The notes beneath the pieces are model-generated. The model was not told the DNA's origin, ran no database searches, and saw nothing but the letters and a program-made list of their open reading frames with translations. From Cinclus cinclus (lineage: Eukaryota > Chordata > Aves > Passeriformes > Cinclidae), in the NCBI RefSeq assembly GCF_963662255.1, contig NW_026912197.1, positions 62,001-126,000 on the forward strand: DNA of 64,000 nucleotides. The letters are read 5' to 3'. This document shows, piece by piece, positions 46,900-59,000 of this stretch. Position numbers and translations under genes: made by a program. Numbering within the stretch: the stretch's first letter is position 1; the number at the start of each line of letters is the position of its first letter.

Positions 46900-48453
46900 T
46901 CTGATGGCAGCCAGGTTTGGAGGAGGGGGCAGCTTTGGTCTGGGAGAAATCCTCGTCCTTATGGAATTTTTGTAGGCAAAAGCCCTGCATGGGCCGCAGG
47001 CAAGTTGACTCCGAATGGAGGCACTTTTCCCCAAGAAGCCAAACTCAAGTGCCCACTTGGCATATGTCATTTTGTAGGGCGCGTTTGGGCCTCCGATGGC
47101 AGCCAGGTTTGGAGGAGGGGGCAGCTTTGGTCTGGGAGAAATCCTCGTCCTTATGGAATTTTTGTAGGCAAAAGCCCAGGACGGGCTGCAGGCAAGTTGG
47201 CTCCGAATGGAGGCACTTTTCCCCAAGAAGCCAAACTCAAGAGCCCACTTGGCAGATGTCATTTTGTAGGGCGCGTTTGGGCCTCTGATGGCAGCCAGGT
47301 TAGGAGGAGGGGGCAGCTTTGGTCTGGGAGAAATCCTCGTCCTTATGGAATTTTTGTAGGCAAAAGCCCTGGACGGGCTGCAGGCAAGTTAGGCATGTTG
47401 GCTTTGAAAGGAGGCACTTTTCCCCAAGAAGCCAAACTCAAGAGCCCACTTGGCAGGTGTCATTTTGTAGGGCGCGTTTGGGCCTCCGATGGCAGCCAGG
47501 TTTGGAGGAGGGGGCAGCTTTGGTCTGGGAGAAATCCTCGTCCTTATGGAATTTTTGTAGGCAAAAGCCCAGGACGGGCCGCAGGCAAGTTGACTCCGAA
47601 AGGAGGCACTTTTCCCCAAGAAGCCAAACTCAAGAGCCCACTTGGCAGATGTCATTTTGTAGGGCGCGTTTGGGCCTCCGATGGCAGCCAGGTTTGGAGG
47701 AGGGGGTAGCTTTGGTCTGGGAGAAATCCTCGTCCTTATGGAATTTTTGTAGGCAAAAGCCCTGGACGGGCTGCAGGTAAGTTGACTCCGAATGGAGGCA
47801 CTTTTCCCCAAGAAGCCAAACTCAAGAGCCCACTTGGCAGATGTCATTTTGTAGGGCGCGTTTGGGCCTCTGATGGCAGCCAGGTTAGGAGGAGGGGGCA
47901 GCTTTGGTCTGGGAGAAATCCTCGTCCTTATGGAATTTTTGTAGGCAAAAGCCCTGGACGGGCTGCAGGCAAGTTAGGCATGTTGGCTTTGAAAGGAGGC
48001 ACTTTTCCCCAAGAAGCCAAACTCAAGAGCCCACTTGGCATATGTCATTTTGTAGGGCGCGTTTGGGCCTCCGATGGCAGCCAGGTTTGGAGGAGGGGGC
48101 AGCTTTGGTCTGGGAGAAATCCTCGTCCTTCTGGAATTTTTGTAGGCAAAAGCCCAGGACGGGCCGCAGGCAAGTTGACTCCGAATGGAGGCACTTTTCC
48201 CCAAGAAGCCAAACTCAAGAGCCCACTTGGCAGGTGTCATTTTGTAGGGCGCGTTTGGGCCTCTGATGGCAGCCAGGTTTGGAGGAGGGGGCAGCTTTGG
48301 TCTGGGAGAAATCCTCGTCCTTATGGAATTTTTGTAGGCAAAAGCCCTGCATGGGCCGCAGGCAAGTTGACTCCGAAAGGAGGCACTTTTCCCCAAGAAG
48401 CCAAACTCAAGAGCCCACTTGGCATATGTCATTTTGTAGGGCGCGTTTGGGCC
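46900..48453 (+). repeat. 1,554-bp tandem block, copy 1
   Basis: Eight monomers plus two 9-bp duplications. It matches the following 1,554 bp, including gtgcccacttggcatatg (47049/48603), the gtaagt site (47778/49332) and cttctgg (48129/49683). Confidence 0.8.
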
Positions 48454-50007
48454 TCTGATGGCAGCCAGGTTTGGAGGAGGGGGCAGCTTTGGTCTGGGAG
48501 AAATCCTCGTCCTTATGGAATTTTTGTAGGCAAAAGCCCAGGACGGGCCGCAGGCAAGTTGACTCCGAAAGGAGGCACTTTTCCCCAAGAAGCCAAACTC
48601 AAGTGCCCACTTGGCATATGTCATTTTGTAGGGCGCGTTTGGGCCTCCGATGGCAGCCAGGTTTGGAGGAGGGGGCAGCTTTGGTCTGGGAGAAATCCTC
48701 GTCCTTATGGAATTTTTGTAGGCAAAAGCCCAGGACGGGCTGCAGGCAAGTTGGCTCCGAATGGAGGCACTTTTCCCCAAGAAGCCAAACTCAAGAGCCC
48801 ACTTGGCAGATGTCATTTTGTAGGGCGCGTTTGGGCCTCTGATGGCAGCCAGGTTAGGAGGAGGGGGCAGCTTTGGTCTGGGAGAAATCCTCGTCCTTAT
48901 GGAATTTTTGTAGGCAAAAGCCCTGGACGGGCTGCAGGCAAGTTAGGCATGTTGGCTTTGAAAGGAGGCACTTTTCCCCAAGAAGCCAAACTCAAGAGCC
49001 CACTTGGCAGGTGTCATTTTGTAGGGCGCGTTTGGGCCTCCGATGGCAGCCAGGTTTGGAGGAGGGGGCAGCTTTGGTCTGGGAGAAATCCTCGTCCTTA
49101 TGGAATTTTTGTAGGCAAAAGCCCAGGACGGGCCGCAGGCAAGTTGACTCCGAAAGGAGGCACTTTTCCCCAAGAAGCCAAACTCAAGAGCCCACTTGGC
49201 AGATGTCATTTTGTAGGGCGCGTTTGGGCCTCCGATGGCAGCCAGGTTTGGAGGAGGGGGTAGCTTTGGTCTGGGAGAAATCCTCGTCCTTATGGAATTT
49301 TTGTAGGCAAAACCCCTGGACGGGCTGCAGGTAAGTTGACTCCGAATGGAGGCACTTTTCCCCAAGAAGCCAAACTCAAGAGCCCACTTGGCAGATGTCA
49401 TTTTGTAGGGCGCGTTTGGGCCTCTGATGGCAGCCAGGTTAGGAGGAGGGGGCAGCTTTGGTCTGGGAGAAATCCTCGTCCTTATGGAATTTTTGTAGGC
49501 AAAAGCCCTGGACGGGCTGCAGGCAAGTTAGGCATGTTGGCTTTGAAAGGAGGCACTTTTCCCCAAGAAGCCAAACTCAAGAGCCCACTTGGCATATGTC
49601 ATTTTGTAGGGCGCGTTTGGGCCTCCGATGGCAGCCAGGTTTGGAGGAGGGGGCAGCTTTGGTCTGGGAGAAATCCTCGTCCTTCTGGAATTTTTGTAGG
49701 CAAAAGCCCAGGACGGGCCGCAGGCAAGTTGACTCCGAATGGAGGCACTTTTCCCCAAGAAGCCAAACTCAAGAGCCCACTTGGCAGGTGTCATTTTGTA
49801 GGGCGCGTTTGGGCCTCTGATGGCAGCCAGGTTTGGAGGAGGGGGCAGCTTTGGTCTGGGAGAAATCCTCGTCCTTATGGAATTTTTGTAGGCAAAAGCC
49901 CTGCATGGGCCGCAGGCAAGTTGACTCCGAAAGGAGGCACTTTTCCCCAAGAAGCCAAACTCAAGAGCCCACTTGGCAGATGTCATTTTGTAGGGCGCGT
50001 TTGGGCC
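48454..50007 (+). repeat. 1,554-bp tandem block, copy 2
   Basis: Adjoins copy 1. It differs by aaaacccctgg near 49311 and by ccaggacgggcc against cctgcatgggcc near 48539. Confidence 0.8.
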
Positions 50008-51400
50008 TCTGATGGCAGCCAGGTTTGGAGGAGGGGGTAGCTTTGGTCTGGGAGAAATCCTCGTCCTTATGGAATTTTTGTAGGCAAAAGCCCAGGACGG
50101 GCCGCAGGCAAGTTGACTCCGAAAGGAGGCACTTTTCCCCAAGAAGCCAAACTCAAGAGCCCACTTGGCAGATGTCATTTTGTAGGGCGCGTTTGGGCCT
50201 CCGATGGCAGCCAGGTTAGGAGGAGGGGGTAGCTTTGGTCTGGGAGAAATCCTCGTCCTTATGGAATTTTTGTAGGCAAAAGCCCAGGACGGGCTGCAGG
50301 CAAGTTGACTCCGAATGGAGGCACTTTTCCCCAAGAAGCCAAACTCAAGAGCCCACTTGGCAGATGTCATTTTGTAGGGCGCGTTTGGGCCTCCGATGGC
50401 AGCCAGGTTAGGAGGAGGGGGCAGCTTTGGTCTGGGAGAAATCCTCGTCCTTATGGAATTTTTGGGGGCAAAAGCCCAGGACGGGCCGCAGGCAAGTTAG
50501 GCATGTTGGCTTTGAAAGGAGGCACTTTTCCCCAAGAAGCCAAACTCAAGAACCCACAATGCAGATGTCATTTTGTAGGGCGCGTTTGGGCCTCCGATGG
50601 CAGCCAGGTTTGGAGGAGGGGGCAGCTTTGGTCTGGGAGAAATCCTCGTCCTTATGGAATTTTTGTAGCAAAAGCCCAGGACGGGCCGCAGGCAAGTTGA
50701 CTCCGAAAGGAGGCTCTTTTCCCCAAGAAGCCAAACTCAAGAGCCCACTTGGCATATGTCATTTTGTAGGGCGCGTTTGGGCCTCCGATGGCAGCCAGGT
50801 TTGGAGGAGGGGGTAGCTTTGGTCTGGGAGAAATCCTCGTCCTTATGGAATTTTTGTAGGCAAAAGCCCAGGACGGGCTGCAGGCAAGTTGACTCCGAAT
50901 GGAGGCACTTTTCCCCAAGAAGCCAAACTCAAGAGCCCACTTGGCAGATGTCATTTTGTAGGGCGCGTTTGGGCCTCTGATGGCAGCCAGGTTAGGAGGA
51001 GGGGGCAGCTTTGGTCTGGGAGAAATCCTCGTCCTTATGGAATTTTTGGGGGCAAAAGCCCAGGACGGGCCGCAGGCAAGTTAGGCATGTTGGCTTTGAA
51101 AGGAGGCACTTTTCCCCAAGAAGCCAAACTCAAGAACCCACAATGCAGATGTCATTTTGTAGGGCGCGTTTGGGCCTCCGATGGCAGCCAGGTTTGGAGG
51201 AGGGGGCAGCTTTGGTCTGGGAGAAATCCTCGTCCTTATGGAATTTTTGTAGGCAAAAGCCCTGCATGGGCCGCAGGCAAGTTGACTCCGAAAGGAGGCA
51301 CTTTTCCCCAAGAAGCCAAACTCAAGAGCCCACTTGGCAGATGTCATTTTGTAGGGCGCGTTTGGGCCTCCGATGGCAGCCAGGTTTGGAGGAGGGGGCA
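49336..51400 (+). repeat. Block with partner at +2,914 bp
   Basis: Matches about 52250-54314 at 15 monomers plus four duplications minus two deleted bases. Shared features include the gtagcaaaag deletion (50668/53582), tttttgggggc (50462/53376) and aggaggctctttt (50709/53623). The 5' part of this block also matches 45.25-46.35 kb at 5,053 bp. Edges are approximate. Confidence 0.75.
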
Positions 51401-52249
51401 GCTTTGGTCTGGGAGAAATCCTCGTCCTTATGGAATTTTTGTAGGCAAAAGCCCTGCATGGGCCGCAGGCAAGTTGACTCCGAAAGGAGGCACTTTTCCC
51501 CAAGAAGCCAAACTCAAGAGCCCACTTGGCAGATGTCATTTTGTAGGGCGCGTTTGGGCCTCCGATGGCAGCCAGGTTTGGAGGAGGGGGCAGCTTTGGT
51601 CTGGGAGAAATCCTCGTCCTTATGGAATTTTTGTAGGCAAAAGCCCAGGACGGGCTGCAGGCAAGTTGGCTCCGAATGGAGGCACTTTTCCCCAAGAAGC
51701 CAAACTCAAGAGCCCACTTGGCAGATGTCATTTTGTAGGGCGCGTTTGGGCCTCTGATGGCAGCCAGGTTAGGAGGAGGGGGCAGCTTTGGTCTGGGAGA
51801 AATCCTCGTCCTTATGGAATTTTTGTAGGCAAAAGCCCTGGACGGGCTGCAGGCAAGTTAGGCATGTTGGCTTTGAAAGGAGGCACTTTTCCCAAGAAGC
51901 CAAACTCAAGAGCCCACTTGGCAGGTGTCATTTTGTAGGGCGCGTTTGGGCCTCCGATGGCAGCCAGGTTTGGAGGAGGGGGCAGCTTTGGTCTGGGAGA
52001 AATCCTCGTCCTTATGGAATTTTTGTAGGCAAAAGCCCAGGACGGGCCGCAGGCAAGTTGACTCCGAAAGGAGGCACTTTTCCCCAAGAAGCCAAACTCA
52101 AGAGCCCACTTGGCAGATGTCATTTTGTAGGGCGCGTTTGGGCCTCCGATGGCAGCCAGGTTTGGAGGAGGGGGTAGCTTTGGTCTGGGAGAAATCCTCG
52201 TCCTTATGGAATTTTTGTAGGCAAAAGCCCTGGACGGGCTGCAGGTAAG

Positions 52250-54314
52250 TTGACTCCGAATGGAGGCACTTTTCCCCAAGAAGCCAAACTCAAGAGCCCA
52301 CTTGGCAGATGTCATTTTGTAGGGCGCGTTTGGGCCTCCGATGGCAGCCAGGTTTGGAGGAGGGGGCAGCTTTGGTCTGGGAGAAATCCTCGTCCTTATG
52401 GAATTTTTGTAGGCAAAAGCCCTGGACGGGCTGCAGGCAAGTTAGGCATGTTGGCTTTGAAAGGAGGCACTTTTCCCCAAGAAGCCAAACTCAAGAGCCC
52501 ACTTGGCATATGTCATTTTGTAGGGCGCGTTTGGGCCTCCGATGGCAGCCAGGTTTGGAGGAGGGGGCAGCTTTGGTCTGGGAGAAATCCTCGTCCTTCT
52601 GGAATTTTTGTAGGCAAAAGCCCAGGACGGGCCGCAGGCAAGTTGACTCCGAATGGAGGCACTTTTCCCCAAGAAGCCAAACTCAAGAGCCCACTTGGCA
52701 GGTGTCATTTTGTAGGGCGCGTTTGGGCCTCTGATGGCAGCCAGGTTTGGAGGAGGGGGCAGCTTTGGTCTGGGAGAAATCCTCGTCCTTATGGAATTTT
52801 TGTAGGCAAAAGCCCTGCATGGGCCGCAGGCAAGTTGACTCCGAAAGGAGGCACTTTTCCCCAAGAAGCCAAACTCAAGAGCCCACTTGGCATATGTCAT
52901 TTTGTAGGGCGCGTTTGGGCCTCTGATGGCAGCCAGGTTTGGAGGAGGGGGTAGCTTTGGTCTGGGAGAAATCCTCGTCCTTATGGAATTTTTGTAGGCA
53001 AAAGCCCAGGACGGGCCGCAGGCAAGTTGACTCCGAAAGGAGGCACTTTTCCCCAAGAAGCCAAACTCAAGAGCCCACTTGGCAGATGTCATTTTGTAGG
53101 GCGCGTTTGGGCCTCCGATGGCAGCCAGGTTAGGAGGAGGGGGTAGCTTTGGTCTGGGAGAAATCCTCGTCCTTATGGAATTTTTGTAGGCAAAAGCCCA
53201 GGACGGGCTGCAGGCAAGTTGACTCCGAATGGAGGCACTTTTCCCCAAGAAGCCAAACTCAAGAGCCCACTTGGCAGATGTCATTTTGTAGGGCGCGTTT
53301 GGGCCTCTGATGGCAGCCAGGTTAGGAGGAGGGGGCAGCTTTGGTCTGGGAGAAATCCTCGTCCTTATGGAATTTTTGGGGGCAAAAGCCCAGGACGGGC
53401 CGCAGGCAAGTTAGGCATGTTGGCTTTGAAAGGAGGCACTTTTCCCCAAGAAGCCAAACTCAAGAACCCACAATGCAGATGTCATTTTGTAGGGCGCGTT
53501 TGGGCCTCCGATGGCAGCCAGGTTTGGAGGAGGGGGCAGCTTTGGTCTGGGAGAAATCCTCGTCCTTATGGAATTTTTGTAGCAAAAGCCCAGGACGGGC
53601 CGCAGGCAAGTTGACTCCGAAAGGAGGCTCTTTTCCCCAAGAAGCCAAACTCAAGAGCCCACTTGGCATATGTCATTTTGTAGGGCGCGTTTGGGCCTCC
53701 GATGGCAGCCAGGTTTGGAGGAGGGGGTAGCTTTGGTCTGGGAGAAATCCTCGTCCTTATGGAATTTTTGTAGGCAAAAGCCCAGGACGGGCTGCAGGCA
53801 AGTTGACTCCGAATGGAGGCACTTTTCCCCAAGAAGCCAAACTCAAGAGCCCACTTGGCAGATGTCATTTTGTAGGGCGCGTTTGGGCCTCTGATGGCAG
53901 CCAGGTTAGGAGGAGGGGGCAGCTTTGGTCTGGGAGAAATCCTCGTCCTTATGGAATTTTTGGGGGCAAAAGCCCAGGACGGGCCGCAGGCAAGTTAGGC
54001 ATGTTGGCTTTGAAAGGAGGCACTTTTCCCCAAGAAGCCAAACTCAAGAACCCACAATGCAGATGTCATTTTGTAGGGCGCGTTTGGGCCTCCGATGGCA
54101 GCCAGGTTTGGAGGAGGGGGCAGCTTTGGTCTGGGAGAAATCCTCGTCCTTATGGAATTTTTGTAGGCAAAAGCCCTGCATGGGCCGCAGGCAAGTTGAC
54201 TCCGAAAGGAGGCACTTTTCCCCAAGAAGCCAAACTCAAGAGCCCACTTGGCAGATGTCATTTTGTAGGGCGCGTTTGGGCCTCCGATGGCAGCCAGGTT
54301 TGGAGGAGGGGGCA
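52250..54314 (+). repeat. Downstream copy of the 2,914-bp-offset block
   Basis: Partner of 49336-51400, with cctctgatgg/cctccgatgg and gcatatg/gcagatg differences in single monomers. Confidence 0.75.
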
Positions 54315-54580
54315 GCTTTGGTCTGGGAGAAATCCTCGTCCTTATGGAATTTTTGTAGGCAAAAGCCCTGCATGGGCCGCAGGCATGTTGACTCCGAAAG
54401 GAGGCACTTTTCCCCAAGAAGCCAAACTCAAGTGCCCACTTGGCAGGTGTCATTTTGTAGGGCGCGTTTGGGCCTCCGATGGCAGCCAGGTTTGGAGGAG
54501 GGGGCAGCTTTGGTCTGGGAGAAATCCTCGTCCTTATGGAATTTTTGTAGCAAAAGCCCAGGACGGGCCGCAGGCAAGTT

Positions 54581-56090
54581 AGGCATGTTGGCTTTGAAAG
54601 GAGGCACTTTTCCCCAAGAAGCCAAACTCAAGAGCCCACTTGGCAGGTGTCATTTTGTAGGGCGCGTTTGGGCCTCCGATGGCAGCCAGGTTTGGAGGAG
54701 GGGGTATCTTTGGTCTGGGAGAAATCCTCGTCCTTATGGAATTTTTGTAGGCAAAAGCCCTGGACGGGCTGCAGGTAAGTTGACTCCGAATGGAGGCACT
54801 TTTCCCCAAGAAGCCAAACTCAAGAGCCCACTTGGCAGATGTCATTTTGTAGGGCGCGTTTGGGCCTCTGATGGCAGCCAGGTTTGGAGGAGGGGGCAGC
54901 TTTGGTCTGGGAGAAATCCTCGTCCTTATGGAATTTTTGTAGGCAAAAGCCCTGCATGGGCCGCAGGCAAGTTGACTCCGAAAGGAGGCACTTTTCCCCA
55001 AGAAGCCAAACTCAAGTGCCCACTTGGCATATGTCATTTTGTAGGGCGCGTTTGGGCCTCCGATGGCAGCCAGGTTTGGAGGAGGGGGCAGCTTTGGTCT
55101 GGGAGAAATCCTCGTCCTTATGGAATTTTTGTAGGCAAAAGCCCAGGACGGGCTGCAGGCAAGTTGGCTCCGAATGGAGGCACTTTTCCCCAAGAAGCCA
55201 AACTCAAGAGCCCACTTGGCAGATGTCATTTTGTAGGGCGCGTTTGGGCCTCTGATGGCAGCCAGGTTAGGAGGAGGGGGCAGCTTTGGTCTGGGAGAAA
55301 TCCTCGTCCTTATGGAATTTTTGTAGGCAAAAGCCCTGGACGGGCTGCAGGCAAGTTAGGCATGTTGGCTTTGAAAGGAGGCACTTTTCCCCAAGAAGCC
55401 AAACTCAAGAGCCCACTTGGCAGGTGTCATTTTGTAGGGCGCGTTTGGGCCTCTGATGGCAGCCAGGTTTGGAGGAGGGGGCAGCTTTGGTCTGGGAGAA
55501 ATCCTCGTCCTTATGGAATTTTTGTAGGCAAAAGCCCAGGACGGGCCGCAGGCAAGTTGACTCCGAAAGGAGGCACTTTTCCCCAAGAAGCCAAACTCAA
55601 GAGCCCACTTGGCAGATGTCATTTTGTAGGGCGCGTTTGGGCCTCCGATGGCAGCCAGGTTTGGAGGAGGGGGTAGCTTTGGTCTGGGAGAAATCCTCGT
55701 CCTTATGGAATTTTTGTAGGCAAAAGCCCTGGACGGGCTGCAGGTAAGTTGACTCCGAATGGAGGCACTTTTCCCCAAGAAGCCAAACTCAAGAGCCCAC
55801 TTGGCAGATGTCATTTTGTAGGGCGCGTTTGGGCCTCTGATGGCAGCCAGGTTAGGAGGAGGGGGCAGCTTTGGTCTGGGAGAAATCCTCGTCCTTATGG
55901 AATTTTTGTAGGCAAAAGCCCTGGACGGGCTGCAGGCAAGTTAGGCATGTTGGCTTTGAAAGGAGGCACTTTTCCCCAAGAAGCCAAACTCAAGAGCCCA
56001 CTTGGCATATGTCATTTTGTAGGGCGCGTTTGGGCCTCCGATGGCAGCCAGGTTTGGAGGAGGGGGCAGCTTTGGTCTGGGAGAAATCCT
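54581..56090 (+). repeat. Block with partner at +2,531 bp
   Basis: Matches about 57112-58620, including gtaagt sites at 54776/57307 and 55745/58276. The match ends at cttctgg (here) against cttatgg. Part of the partner matches again at +2,714 bp (57889 to 60603). Confidence 0.75.
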
Positions 56091-59000
56091 CGTCCTTCTG
56101 GAATTTTTGTAGGCAAAAGCCCAGGACGGGCCGCAGGCAAGTTGACTCCGAATGGAGGCACTTTTCCCCAAGAAGCCAAACTCAAGAGCCCACTTGGCAG
56201 GTGTCATTTTGTAGGGCGCGTTTGGGCCTCTGATGGCAGCCAGGTTTGGAGGAGGGGGCAGCTTTGGTCTGGGAGAAATCCTCGTCCTTATGGAATTTTT
56301 GTAGGCAAAAGCCCTGCATGGGCCGCAGGCAAGTTGACTCCGAAAGGAGGCACTTTTCCCCAAGAAGCCAAACTCAAGAGCCCACTTGGCAGATGTCATT
56401 TTGTAGGGCGCGTTTGAGCCTCCGATGGCAGCCAGGTTTGGAGGAGGGGGTAGCTTTGGTCTGGGAGAAATCCTCGTCCTTATGGAATTTTTGTAGGCAA
56501 AAGCCCAGGACGGGCTGCAGGCAAGTTGACTCCGAATGGAGGCACTTTTCCCCAAGAAGCCAAACTCAAGAGCCCACTTGGCAGATGTCATTTTGTAGGG
56601 CGCGTTTGGGCCTCTGATGGCAGCCAGGTTAGGAGGAGGGGGCAGCTTTGGTCTGGGAGAAATCCTCGTCCTTATGGAATTTTTGGGGGCAAAAGCCCAG
56701 GACGGGCCGCAGGCAAGTTAGGCATGTTGGCTTTGAAAGGAGGCACTTTTCCCCAAGAAGCCAAACTCAAGAACCCACAATGCAGATGTCATTTTGTAGG
56801 GCGCGTTTGGGCCTCCGATGGCAGCCAGGTTTGGAGGAGGGGGCAGCTTTGGTCTGGGAGAAATCCTCGTCCTTATGGAATTTTTGTAGGCAAAAGCCCT
56901 GCATGGGCCGCAGGCAAGTTGACTCCGAAAGGAGGCACTTTTCCCCAAGAAGCCAAACTCAAGAGCCCACTTGGCAGATGTCATTTTGTAGGGCGCGTTT
57001 GGGCCTCCGATGGCAGCCAGGTTTGGAGGAGGGGGCAGCTTTGGTCTGGGAGAAATCCTCGTCCTTATGGAATTTTTGTAGCAAAAGCCCAGGACGGGCC
57101 GCAGGCAAGTTAGGCATGTTGGCTTTGAAAGGCGGCACTTTTCCCCAAGAAGCCAAACTCAAGAGCCCACTTGGCAGGTGTCATTTTGTAGGGCGCGTTT
57201 GGGCCTCCGATGGCAGCCAGGTTTGGAGGAGGGGGTAGCTTTGGTCTGGGAGAAATCCTCGTCCTTATGGAATTTTTGTAGGCAAAAGCCCTGGACGGGC
57301 TGCAGGTAAGTTGACTCCGAATGGAGGCACTTTTCCCCAAGAAGCCAAACTCAAGAGCCCACTTGGCAGATGTCATTTTGTAGGGCGCGTTTGGGCCTCT
57401 GATGGCAGCCAGGTTTGGAGGAGGGGGCAGCTTTGGTCTGGGAGAAATCCTCGTCCTTATGGAATTTTTGTAGGCAAAAGCCCAGGACGGGCCGCAGGCA
57501 AGTTGACTCCGAAAGGAGGCACTTTTCCCCAAGAAGCCAAACTCAAGTGCCCACTTGGCATATGTCATTTTGTAGGGCGCGTTTGGGCCTCCGATGGCAG
57601 CCAGGTTTGGAGGAGGGGGCAGCTTTGGTCTGGGAGAAATCCTCGTCCTTATGGAATTTTTGTAGGCAAAAGCCCTGGACGGGCTGCAGGCAAGTTGACT
57701 CCGAATGGAGGCACTTTTCCCCAAGAAGCCAAACTCAAGAGCCCACTTGGCAGATGTCATTTTGTAGGGCGCGTTTGGGCCTCTGATGGCAGCCAGGTTA
57801 GGAGGAGGGGGCAGCTTTGGTCTGGGAGAAATCCTCGTCCTTATGGAATTTTTGTAGGCAAAAGCCCTGGACGGGCTGCAGGCAAGTTAGGCATGTTGGC
57901 TTTGAAAGGAGGCACTTTTCCCCAAGAAGCCAAACTCAAGAGCCCACTTGGCAGGTGTCATTTTGTAGGGCGCGTTTGGGCCTCCGATGGCAGCCAGGTT
58001 TGGAGGAGGGGGCAGCTTTGGTCTGGGAGAAATCCTCGTCCTTATGGAATTTTTGTAGGCAAAAGCCCAGGACGGGCCGCAGGCAAGTTGACTCCGAAAG
58101 GAGGCACTTTTCCCCAAGAAGCCAAACTCAAGAGCCCACTTGGCAGATGTCATTTTGTAGGGCGCGTTTGGGCCTCCGATGGCAGCCAGGTTTGGAGGAG
58201 GGGGTAGCTTTGGTCTGGGAGAAATCCTCGTCCTTATGGAATTTTTGTAGGCAAAAGCCCTGGACGGGCTGCAGGTAAGTTGACTCCGAATGGAGGCACT
58301 TTTCCCCAAGAAGCCAAACTCAAGAGCCCACTTGGCAGATGTCATTTTGTAGGGCGCGTTTGGGCCTCTGATGGCAGCCAGGTTAGGAGGAGGGGGCAGC
58401 TTTGGTCTGGGAGAAATCCTCGTCCTTATGGAATTTTTGTAGGCAAAAGCCCTGGACGGGCTGCAGGCAAGTTAGGCATGTTGGCTTTGAAAGGAGGCAC
58501 TTTTCCCCAAGAAGCCAAACTCAAGAGCCCACTTGGCATATGTCATTTTGTAGGGCGCGTTTGGGCCTCCGATGGCAGCCAGGTTTGGAGGAGGGGGCAG
58601 CTTTGGTCTGGGAGAAATCCTCGTCCTTATGGAATTTTTGTAGGCAAAAGCCCTGCATGGGCCGCAGGCAAGTTGACTCCGAAAGGAGGCACTTTTCCCC
58701 AAGAAGCCAAACTCAAGAGCCCACTTGGCATATGTCATTTTGTAGGGCGCGTTTGGGCCTCTGATGGCAGCCAGGTTTGGAGGAGGGGGCAGCTTTGGTC
58801 TGGGAGAAATCCTCGTCCTTATGGAATTTTTGTAGGCAAAAGCCCAGGACGGGCCGCAGGCAAGTTGACTCCGAAAGGAGGCACTTTTCCCCAAGAAGCC
58901 AAACTCAAGAGCCCACTTGGCAGATGTCATTTTGTAGGGCGCGTTTGGGCCTCCGATGGCAGCCAGGTTTGGAGGAGGGGGTAGCTTTGGTCTGGGAGAA